A stretch of DNA of 54,700 bases from Halisarca cf. caerulea (lineage: Eukaryota > Porifera > Demospongiae > Chondrillida > Halisarcidae): positions 15,001 to 69,700 of the forward strand of contig CAUJGJ010000060.1 of NCBI GenBank assembly GCA_963170055.1, written 5' to 3'. How positions within the stretch are numbered: position 1 is the stretch's first letter; every line of letters begins with the position of its first letter. Below, in pieces: positions 29,474 through 42,358 of this stretch. The notes under the pieces were generated by a model. It was not told where the DNA came from, did not search any database, and saw nothing but the letters and a program-made list of their open reading frames with translations. A program made the position numbers and the translations under genes.

Positions 29474-32400
29474 TGTGTGTGTGTGTGTTGTGTGTGTGTG
29501 TGTGTGTGTGCGTGTGTGTGTGCATACGTACATGCGTGTGTGTGCAAGAAGGTACACTATAGTACATGCGTACTTAAAGTAAAGGGGTGCATACTTTGAA
29601 TATTTTTTATGACACGTATGTGTAAACCTACGTACAGGCATGTTAGACTCAAAGAACACCAACGAGCTGTTACGCAAGGTGACCGAAAGAATGCCAATGC
29701 AGTCCACCACATGGAGAAAGACCATGCACTGGACTGGAACAACGTCAAGATTGTGAGAAGAGAAGGAAGATGGAAAGAAAGGAAGATCCTGGAGAGCATT
29801 TACATCAAATCAAACGGTACATTCAATTGGACTCGGGGTTTCCCCTTGACCACATTTGGACTGATTTGATTAGACCATCACACTAGGACTCTGATTGGTT
29901 ATCACTACACACCTACCAAGTTTTGTTGTTAAGTTTTGTAAACATTGCCTGAAGAAGCCCAAGAGGGCGAAACGTTGCAATTATTTTTTGCTAATAAATT
30001 GATGTGCGTAATTTGTCCAGATAAATACGTAGACTACAACCTGCTACGTACAGGTACACACATAATATTATGTAAATATGTACCTTAGCTCCATGTTTGT
30101 TTGTCTTGGAAGTGATGTAGCAAGTGAACACATCAAAGACGTCTTGTTCACACGTCAGCTCCTCTCCCCACATCTTCCTCTGCTTGTCCGGTTTGACGGT
30201 GCTCTTCAAATAGAACAGATAGTAGTCGCTCAGCTCACCGAACGCAGGACTGGAGGACTTCCCCCAACGACCATTGGGAAATTCGTCCCATGTCTGTGTT
30301 CTGTGGATGTAACTCTTTGGTCTTGTGCTCCAGAAAATTGGTCGCACGTCTTCAGTAACGCGCTTGTGATTGGCAGACATTTTCCACGGGAGCGTGCGAT
30401 GTGGAGATTCACACCACATTCCCAGCCCCTTCAGAATCTCCATGGTAGCAAGCTCACGGTTTAGTGTGTAGAAGTGGAGACCTAGCACCTGCGGGACCAC
30501 CAGTGGAGGCAAACTAAACACACACAACACACAACCAGGAGGACAGGATATACAGAATTGATGTGCAAAATACAATATATATATATATATATATATATAT
30601 ACAGTGAATTCTCGTTAATCTGCCACTGTTTTGCTTCATTTGCATCAATTTTGTGCATAAATTGATTGAAAAGACTGCATATTGATTTGGATAATCCACC
30701 CAAAATTTTTCAAAACAAACTGTGGCAGATTAGCAAGAAGTCACTGCAGTGGGTATTTTTTAAGGGATAAAGAAATTGTGGTTTTCGCGGCGGGGAAGGG
30801 AACCACAAAATATATTATTCACCCACTAAAGTTAGTATGACTGCAAGTCTTAATATCCTACTGGCATGAATCACCATTCTTTTTACCACAAATAATCCAA
30901 AATGTCCATGAAAATTTACCCCTACAAAATTCTCCTTTATATATGTAGCACACACAAACACCTTCCCCTCCAAATAAACAATACATTGGGCTTCAGCGAA
31001 TCTTATTAAATCTGGGGAGCCAATAACCTGAGGCTACTACAAAGGCACCCATACAGAAGACACCTTTACCCTCACTAGGCAAGGGTGTCCATATCCTTGG
31101 CAATGAAAAAGCTTAAAAAAGTAAAAGGCAAAGGTGCCCTTTTCCTTGCTACAGCTCACCTAGGTGTGCTTGAATTTAGAAAATGGTTTAAAGAGGACAT
31201 TGAAAATGAGGTACATAGCATTCAAAGGAAACAAAGTGGGGATAAAAAGCAAGGATGTGTGTGGATAATGCAGGGACATGCACATGTGTGTATGTATTTT
31301 ATGGATGTACATACGTGTGTACACACACAAACGTATGTACATGGTTAGACAATATACATATGTATGTACATATGTGCATGACTATAACCACGTCACCCAC
31401 CACTCCAGTCTCCAGAAGCTCTCTACACATGCCCACCGCATGCTTTATCCCAAACTTCAAAATGGCCTCATCGTCGTCTTTGATTGGCTGAATGGCCTTG
31501 GTGATGAAGTCAGGAGGAGTCAGTTTGGACAGCTTGGTCAGTTGCTTCAGTGAGTTGTAGCCCTAGAGGAGGATAAGATAGCAGGATGTGATATGGGGTA
31601 TTATAAAACTATTGGTGGTATTACAATTGGGTGTGTGTGGGTGTGGGGGGGGGGGGGGGGGGGAGCATATACACATTTACATAAGACAAAGAAAAGAATA
31701 GGGACCTCATCTGGGGTATAATATCGATGGGGGAAGAGGAGGATTCGCACATTTACACACACAGTCAAACTTGGTTAGTAAGTACCTGGGATAGTAGGTA
31801 CTCCTAGTTAGTAAGTACCTGGGATAGTAGGTACTCCTGGTTAGTAAGTATCTGGGATAGTAGGTACTCCTGGTTAGTAAGTACTCCTCACTTCTTCCTA
31901 CCTTACGTGCAGTACAGAAAGCAACACTGATAGTACATACTTCTGATAGTAGGTAAGTGCATGACTATCTAGTTGGGCACTGATGGTACTTACTAACCAA
32001 GTTCCACTGGAGATAAGTACGTACGTATGTGCGTATGTAGAGTGTTGAGGGGCTTCATTGCTGTTTGGAATACTTCTAATGCATGTGCGTAGACACACCT
32101 TTCTAAAATGACCAACAGCTCGTTACTAACAGCTTGTAACTCATGTGAATACAAACCACCTTGAACAAGTTGGACATCGATTCTCAAGCTTAATAATGGC
32201 ATGTAACATACCCGGGATTCACCGATTCCTGACAACACTAAGCATTTCAAGTTCGTGAATATGTACATAACGTACTTACAGTTCAGTGAGACCTGAACTA
32301 TCCGCACCTCAGATATCATCAGTTCCTTCACCTTCTGAAGTTTTTATGGGAACAAATGTGCAATAATCCTACTGTACACTATACTACTGCTCCCTCATTT

Positions 32401-35400
32401 ATCCAGTTCCCTCACTTTATCCACAATTTCATTCAGAATGGATGTGTGTGGATAAGTGAGGTCTCAGCATATATACATACACACCTTTGAAGAGATACCG
32501 TAAGACATAAAATTTTCAAAGAGCTGAACTTTCACATTAATTCTTTCAAGGATGAGCGCTGGAGCATGAAATTTGCACACCACAAAAAACGGTGCACTGC
32601 TTGATCAGTGGAAGCTGAAGGACTGACACGCAAAAGTCATTTCTGCGAACATTTCAAAGGTGGCCAATCACGAGAATTGAGCACTTTGAAAATTTAGCCT
32701 CATACCGTAAACTGAATACATATGTAAAGTACACATGTATGTACAGTACACATACGTATGTACGCACGTATGTACAGTATGCATATGTACGTATGTACGT
32801 ATACATGTAAAATAAAACAACAATAAATGGGAAACTATGCAAAGTGTACCACATTCTTATGTATGTAGATTAACAAGAGTAATTACTACAACAAACACAC
32901 AATACACATACATAAATACTCCTTAACGAAGTCAAGTAAGTTAGGGGAGGGGACAAGGATGAGGGATGAAGCCATGACTCCAAGAAACTTGTACCACAAT
33001 GTTCACAGCTTGTGCAGGAGGCATTGACTCAATGAAGACAACAAATAATAATAATACGTAACATACGTACATACATTATGTAGAAATGTTGAAAATATCC
33101 ATTAGAAGATGTGTGGATAATGACAGTGCAAAAGGAGAAGCACAAGTCCACAACAAACACATTGGTATCCACGACAAGAGGTTGTTATACATGTAGAAAA
33201 CTGGGTTTTGATGCAGGAATGGTCAGGGCTGAAGGTTATTTACACATTGAAAATTGCGTGAAAATGTCTTACGCACTTCAATTTGTGTGAGATCAAACAA
33301 CAAATGTAATATTATGGATTCATGGTAGTCATTTTCTATTATGCGGCCACAGAGCATACATTCATACAGTGTTCTCCCCACAAATAATCTGAGGCACATT
33401 GAATATGTACATGTGAGTAATTATACATCTTACATGTATACATACGTACATACATACGTACATACGTACATACATACATACATACATACATACATACAAT
33501 ACATTGCAAATTGCTATGTAGCAGCTTCAGTTTTCGGCACTAGCTCAATTTGTACTAACAGATTTTCAGTAATCTATGAATATCGTTTTTTTTCCCCTAC
33601 AAATACTATTAAATTTTAGAAAGAAGGTACGCTATGCTGGACTGACATGTCTTAAGATACCTACCTGGGGAGGAGACCATGTAGTAGTACATGTGCGCAC
33701 AGACGTATGCATGTGCGTACACGTACACATATTTCTATTGATGTACGTAACACATCTGTAACGTGAACATACGTACATACGTATGTATGTTAGTATGCAC
33801 ATACGTAAGTACGTACAGACTGTACATAAGTATGCACACACTGTACACACTCCGTTTTCGTGGGCTTCAACTTTCACAGTTTCTGCAAATTCAAAGTCAT
33901 TTGTGAAAGTTTGAAAACATTAACAAAGTTCGGGTAATTTCAATATTGGTTTTAACATAACAGATACATACATACAAACATACATACGCACATATACACA
34001 TACACATTCTAGATTTCAGACATTGATGTATGCACGTACGTACGTACGTACATAAGTATATGCACATACCGGGAAACCTCTACAATCCAACATTCTCTCT
34101 AAACTGACCATCTCATGAGGTACGTACAGTCACTATGCGAATGTTAAGTAAAAGATTTACTCCGTAAGCTGACAACCTTCCAACCCAACAATTCTTCAAG
34201 TTGAACTGAGTGTCGGATTAAAGAGGTTTCAGTGTATTTTAAATGCTACACTTAAAGGCTTTAGCACACCTGGATGGGGAGTATCCCTGGAATAATAGGA
34301 CAAGTGATTCCAATGCTTCGACAATCTTTGAAGAACTTCAGGAACCGTTCCGCTTGGAAGAAGAGCTGTGTTATGATAAAGTCAGCCCCTGCGTCGACCT
34401 TCTCTTTCAAGTGTTGTAGGTCCTCTTGGTAGTCCAAGCACTCGGGGTGGCCATGTGGATAACCTGAGGAATTGAGATACACACAATTCAACAGGTTAAC
34501 GAACATACGTACATAGTCACTGGAACATACACAATAAATATAAAAATAAAAAAAATCTTACGGTGCAACTTGTACCTGGGCTAGCACATACTCCTGGATA
34601 GTAAGTACTCCTCGTTCTGTCCCTGTGTATACCTCATGTACATAAACTAACCCTGATAGTAAGTACCTGGTTTAGTGCATACTTCTGGATAGTAAGTACT
34701 CCTCATTCCTGTCCCTGTGTACACCTCACGTACATAAATTACGCAACCCTGATAGTAAGTACCTCTGATAATAAGTACTGATTTTGTGTCCCCTTTGAGG
34801 TACGTAGGTACTTACTAAGCAAGTTTTGTTGTATTAATTACTATTACTGTATACCAATGATAGTGCATGATTCTGACAGGCTAACATTGTCCTGCATTGT
34901 GATATTGGGGTATACTGAAGGGTACACCAGTATTGAGGCATACTGAAGGGTACACCAGTATTGAGACATACTGAAGGGTACACCAGTATTGAGACATACT
35001 GAAGGGTACACCAGTATTGAGACATACTGAAGGGTACACCAGTATTGAGACATACTGAAGGGTACACCAGTATTGAGACATACTGAAGGGTACACCAGTA
35101 TTGAGATATACTGAAGGGTACACCAGTATTGAGGCATACTGAAGGGTACACCAGTATAGAGGCATACTGAAGGGTACACCAGTATTGAGGCATACTGAAG
35201 GGTACACCAGTATTGAGACATACTGAAGGGTACACCAGTATTGAGGCATACTGAAGGGTACACCAGTATAGAGGCATACTGAAGGGTACACCAGTATTGA
35301 GACATACTGAAGGGTACACCAGTATTGAGACATACTGAAGGGTACACCAGTATTGAGACATACTGAAGGGTACACCAGTATTGAGGCATACTGAAGGGTA

Positions 35401-38400
35401 CACCAGTATTGAGGCATACTGAAGGGTACACCAGTATTGAGGCATACTGAAGGGTACACCAGTATTGAGACATACTGAAGGGTACACCAGTATTGAGGCA
35501 TACTGAAGGGTACACCAGTATTGAGACATACTGAAGGGTACACCAGTATTGAGGCATACTGAAGGGTACACCAGTATTGAGACATACTGAAGGGTACACC
35601 AGTATTGGAACTAACATACTACTCTGGGGATATGAAAATTTTTGGTCTCAACAACATCCTGTGAAATTCATTAAAACTGCCCTTTGTGATAGAGGTGAGT
35701 ACACAAACAGAATGTGGAAAATCGATTACAATCTGTAGCCTTTGTGAACGTCTGCATTGTGAAGCGCTTACAAAGGTTGCGCGCATGGGCAGAAGTACAT
35801 ATATACATACAATATACGTATAAAAACATACATGTGTACGTATGTACAGGCTATACATACATAGTACATACATACATTGCAACACTATTATAGGTACGTA
35901 CGTATGTACATATGTACACTGTACATATCTACGTACGTACATAAGTACATAGTGTACAAGACACTAGCTGCAATAAGATCATCCCTACAACCTTTTGGTC
36001 CCTACAGATCTAGAATTTTCGACATTACTGCAAGTGTACCACTCTTGACTAATGTGAGCCAAGTGCTCCACTCTTGACTAATGTGAGCCAAGGGCACCAC
36101 TCTTGACTAATGTGAGCCAAGTGTACCACTCTTGACTAATGTGAGCCGTGTGTACCACTCTTGACTAATGTGAGCCAAGGGCACCACTCTTGACTAATGT
36201 GAGCCAAGTGCTCCACTCTTGACTAATGTGAGCCAAGTGTACCACTCTTGACTAATGTGAGCCAAGTGCACCACTCTTGACTAATGTGAGCCAAGGGCAC
36301 CACTCTTGACTAATGTGAGCTGTGTGCACCACTCTTGACTAATGTGAGCCAAGTGTACCACTCTTGACTAATGTGAGCCGTGTGCACCACTCTTGACTAA
36401 TGTGAGCCAAGTGTACCACTCTTGACTAATGTGAGCCAAGGGCACCACTCTTGACTAATGTGAGCTGTGTGCACCACTCTTGACTAATGTGAACCGTGTG
36501 TACTACTCTTGACTAATGTGAGCCAAGTGTACCACTCTTGACTAATGTGAGCCAAGGGCACCACTCTTGACTAATGTGAGCCAAGTGCACCACTCTTGAC
36601 TAATGTGAGCCAAGTGTACCACTCTTGACTAATGTGAGCCAAGTGTACCACTCTTGACTAATGTGAGCCAAGTGTACCACTCTTGACTAATGTGAGCCAA
36701 GGGCACCACTCTTGACTAATGTGAGCCAAGTGTACCACTCTTGACTAATGTGAGCCAAGGGCACCACTCTTGACTAATGTGAGCCAAGTGTACCACTCTT
36801 GACTAATGTGAGCTGTGTGCACCACTCTTGACTAATGTGAGCCAAGTGTATCACTCTTGACTAATGTGAGCCAAGGGCACCACTCTTGACTAATGTGAGC
36901 CAAGTGTACCACTCTTGACTAATGTGAGCCGTGTGCACCACTCTTGACTAATGTGAGCCAAGGGCACCACTCTTGACTAATGTGAGCCAAGTGTACCACT
37001 CTTGACTAATGTGAGCCAAGGGCACCATTCTTGACTAATGTGAGCCAAGTGTACCACTCTTGACTAATGTGAGCCAAGGGCACCACTCTTGACTAATGTG
37101 AGCCGTGTGCACCACTCTTGACTAATGTGAGCCGTGTGCACCACTCTTGACTAATGTGAGCCAAGGGCACCACTCTTGACTAATGTGAGCCAAGTGTACC
37201 ACTCTTGACTAATGTGAGCCAAGGGCACCATTCTTGACTAATGTGAGCCAAGTGTACCACTCTTGACTAATGTGAGCCAAGGGCACCACTCTTGACTAAT
37301 GTGAGCCGTGTGCACCACTCTTGACTAATGTGAGCCAAGTGTACCACTCTTGACTAATGTGAGCCAAGGGCACCACTCTTGACTAATGTGAGCCAAGTGT
37401 ACCACTCTTGACTAATGTGAGCCAAGGGCACCACTCTTGACTAATGTGAGCCGTGTGCACCACTCTTGACTAATGTGAGCCAAGTGTACCACTCTTGACT
37501 AATGTGAGCCAAGGGCACCACTCTTGACTAATGTGAGCCGTGTGCACCACTCTTGACTAATGTGAGCCGTGTGTACTACTCTTGACTAATGTGAGCCAAG
37601 TGTACCACTCTTGACTAATGTGAGCCAAGGGCACCACTCTTGACTAATGTGAGCCAAGTGTACCACTCTTGACTAATGTGAGCCAAGTGTACCACTCTTG
37701 ACTAATGTGAGCCAAGTGTACCACTCTTGACTAATGTGAGCCAAGGGCACCACTCTTGACTAATGTGAGCCAAGTGTACCACTCTTGACTAATGTGAGCC
37801 AAGGGCACCACTCTTGACTAATGTGAGCCAAGTGTACCACTCTTGACTAATGTGAGCCAAGGGCACCACTCTTGACTAATGTGAGCCAAGTGTATCACTC
37901 TTGACTAATGTGAGCCAAGGGCACCACTCTTGACTAATGTGAGCCAAGTGTACCACTCTTGACTAATGTGAGCTGTGTGCACCACTCTTGACTAATGTGA
38001 GCCAAGGGCACCACTCTTGACTAATGTGAGCCAAGTGTACCACTCTTGACTAATGTGAGCCAAGGGCACCATTCTTGACTAATGTGAGCCAAGTGTACCA
38101 CTCTTGACTAATGTGAGCCAAGGGCACCACTCTTGACTAATGTGAGCCGTGTGCACCACTCTTGACTAATGTGAGCCGTGTGCACCACTCTTGACTAATG
38201 TGAGCCAAGGGCACCACTCTTGACTAATGTGAGCCAAGTGTACCACTCTTGACTAATGTGAGCCAAGGGCACCACTCTTGACTAATGTGAGCCGTGTGCA
38301 CCACTCTTGACTAATGTGAGCCAAGGGCACCACTCTTGACTAATGTGAGCCAAGGGCACCACTCTTGACTAATGTGAGCCAAGTGCACCACTCTTGACTA

Positions 38401-41400
38401 ATGTGAGCCAAGTGTACCACTCTTGACTAATGTGAGCCAAGTGTACCACTCTTGACTAATGTGAGCCAAGTGTACCACTCTTGACTAATGTGAGCCAAGG
38501 GCACCACTCTTGACTAATGTGAGCCAAGTGTACCACTCTTGACTAATGTGAGCCAAGGGCACCACTCTTGACTAATGTGAGCCAAGTGTACCACTCTTGA
38601 CTAATGTGAGCTGTGTGCACCACTCTTGACTAATGTGAGCCAAGTGTATCACTCTTGACTAATGTGAGCCAAGGGCACCACTCTTGACTAATGTGAGCCA
38701 AGTGTACCACTCTTGACTAATGTGAGCCGTGTGCACCACTCTTGACTAATGTGAGCCAAGGGCACCACTCTTGACTAATGTGAGCCAAGTGTACCACTCT
38801 TGACTAATGTGAGCCAAGGGCACCATTCTTGACTAATGTGAGCCAAGTGTACCACTCTTGACTAATGTGAGCCAAGGGCACCACTCTTGACTAATGTGAG
38901 CCGTGTGCACCACTCTTGACTAATGTGAGCCGTGTGCACCACTCTTGACTAATGTGAGCCAAGGGCACCACTCTTGACTAATGTGAGCCAAGTGTACCAC
39001 TCTTGACTAATGTGAGCCAAGGGCACCATTCTTGACTAATGTGAGCCAAGTGTACCACTCTTGACTAATGTGAGCCAAGGGCACCACTCTTGACTAATGT
39101 GAGCCGTGTGCACCACTCTTGACTAATGTGAGCCAAGTGTACCACTCTTGACTAATGTGAGCCAAGGGCACCACTCTTGACTAATGTGAGCCAAGTGTAC
39201 CACTCTTGACTAATGTGAGCCAAGTGTACCACTCTTGACTAATGTGAGCCGTGTGCACCACTCTTGACTAATGTGAGCCAAGTGTACCACTCTTGACTAA
39301 TGTGAGCCAAGGGCACCACTCTTGACTAATGTGAGCCGTGTGCACCACTCTTGACTAATGTGAGCCGTGTGTACTACTCTTGACTAATGTGAGCCAAGTG
39401 TACCACTCTTGACTAATGTGAGCCAAGGGCACCACTCTTGACTAATGTGAGCCAAGTGTACCACTCTTGACTAATGTGAGCCAAGTGTACCACTCTTGAC
39501 TAATGTGAGCCAAGTGTACCACTCTTGACTAATGTGAGCCAAGGGCACCACTCTTGACTAATGTGAGCCAAGTGTACCACTCTTGACTAATGTGAGCCAA
39601 GGGCACCACTCTTGACTAATGTGAGCCAAGTGTACCACTCTTGACTAATGTGAGCCAAGGGCACCACTCTTGACTAATGTGAGCCAAGTGTATCACTCTT
39701 GACTAATGTGAGCCAAGGGCACCACTCTTGACTAATGTGAGCCAAGTGTACCACTCTTGACTAATGTGAGCTGTGTGCACCACTCTTGACTAATGTGAGC
39801 CAAGGGCACCACTCTTGACTAATGTGAGCCAAGTGTACCACTCTTGACTAATGTGAGCCAAGGGCACCATTCTTGACTAATGTGAGCCAAGTGTACCACT
39901 CTTGACTAATGTGAGCCAAGGGCACCACTCTTGACTAATGTGAGCCGTGTGCACCACTCTTGACTAATGTGAGCCGTGTGCACCACTCTTGACTAATGTG
40001 AGCCAAGGGCACCACTCTTGACTAATGTGAGCCAAGTGTACCACTCTTGACTAATGTGAGCCAAGGGCACCACTCTTGACTAATGTGAGCCGTGTGCACC
40101 ACTCTTGACTAATGTGAGCCAAGGGCACCACTCTTGACTAATGTGAGCCAAGGGCACCACTCTTGACTAATGTGAGCCAAGTGCACCACTCTTGACTAAT
40201 GTGAGCCAAGTGTACCACTCTTGACTAATGTGAGCTAAGTGAATTTGTACCCCAAAATATCAAATCGTTCCATCCTGTGCCAACCTCAACATCAAACACC
40301 ATGTACGTACGTACGCTCACTCCCTCCCTCTCTCTACTTGTGACAGGAGACATCAGTAGAGGGAGTCTACTGCATCGGTGCAGGCGAAACTCGTATTAAA
40401 GAACACTCAAACAGCGAATTTCTGTGTACAGTGAAACAAGCGATTCAAGTTTTAAAAAAACTCGTGGACCAACAATGTGCCTTGAAACTCGAATTGCTTG
40501 GAAATTGTCGTTATTGATCAAACTAACACTTTTAAGAACTCTTCTGGTCTAAAAGACTCTTTGCAGATGAAATCAAGAGGAAACAAATGAATTTCACTGA
40601 AATATAGCCGAAAGATTATGTACCAACTTAGTGCCCCCATGCTGTTGACATGAAATACGTATATAGATTATAGATATCATTCCGGACACTTCCAGTGAAA
40701 GTAAAAACTATACAGAAAATCCACATTACCCAGGTAAAATGCTTGATTATGAAAGTGCAATTGGTTATAGTGAATTTCTGATAGAGTAGAAATTCAGTAT
40801 TCCCATGGGATTTGCTACAATGAGATTCCACAGCAACAGGTTTGGTGCATGCAGTTGGGAATCTTGTTACCAGTCATGCACACACACACACACACACCAC
40901 ACTCACACGTTGTAGGAAACACAGATATTTCACACTTACCAGCCACACAAATGCAGAAATAGTCTCCAAATTCCTGTCGAATGAATCTGACGAGGTCTAT
41001 TCCATAGTTGAAGCCGTTCTCGTCGAACTTCCACGTATCACCGATTGGATCTGTGGGGTAGATACATACGTATGTACTTACTTACATACATACACATACA
41101 TAAGAACATACATAAGCATGTAAATCCACTCAGCAGTATTGAGATTGAGAAATACGTACTACGAACGTACGTACATACGTACGTATATACGTATGTATGA
41201 TCACTAATAATAATTTTGTGTTTTGCAAAACGTTATGCAGAGTGGTTGCAAGAATTGAGATGAGTGAACACGCAACAGGTGGAAGACTTTCATCTACGTA
41301 GTTTCTTCTTTTTCCTACTTCATTCATTAATAATAATAATAATAATAAGTTGGATCTGTATATATCTGTAATCTACTGTGAATATACACATACGTAATAT

Positions 41401-42205
41401 ATGTACTTATGTATATACGTACATATTACAGCAATAATATTATTTGTATAGTAAAACTACTATAATCTGGCCACCTTGGGACCAGGAGAAGTTGGCCATA
41501 TGAAAGAGGTGCCCGGAGTAGACAGGTCCACTCCAGCATGTGGGTAACCATTGGGACTAGACAGGGTGGCCTGTTTAGACAGTGCAGTCCATTTGCTGAG
41601 GCTCAGGTTAAAGAGTTTCAATGTATTATCATGGTTAGATTTGTTTGTCTAAAAGTGGAAATGTTTATTCTACAAGTTATCATATCTCCATAACAGTACA
41701 TACACATGCATATACATGTATACATACACACGTACATACATATGTACAATGGTACATGTACATATACATACGTACATACGTCGGTGGATGTATGTACAAT
41801 CACATCTGATTTATCCAACACTGTTCTGTGATTATTCATCGCTAAACTGTCCACAATTCAACCGGATTTATCCAACACCTGGTTTATCCAACACCTGGTT
41901 TATCCGACGCATTTAGTGGGACAGATGTCACCGGATAAACCAGATACCGCACATTCTTATTTCATGCACCAATGTTGTGACAGTGTATTATGTATAATTA
42001 ATACATTCATGACGTGGTGCTCTGCGGTTGCTCCAGTGGTTTTAAGAACTGCACACAATGTCATGCTTGCACTAACCTAAGCATATTCATATTATGTAGA
42101 TACAAACATCCATAGTACATGTACATACATCATCATCTTATCTAACCGCGATAAATACGTATATTTGAGATTCAGGCACTTTTACACACAAATCAAATGC
42201 ACACA

Positions 42206-42236
<31 letters not shown>

Positions 42237-42292
42237 GTTTATATAAATGACCTCAATATAATAACTGTCTCAGATTATAAACACTCTTTATA

Positions 42293-42358
<66 letters not shown>

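Noticed and set aside
34834..35617. Three overlapping minus-strand frames of 234-257 codons
   Set aside because: They arise from the stop-free 28-bp minisatellite, which reads open in all three frames.
36031..40240. Regular 29-bp direct repeats resembling a CRISPR array
   Set aside because: Units abut each other without unique spacers, variation is a few recurrent states, and the array lies in an intron of an animal gene.
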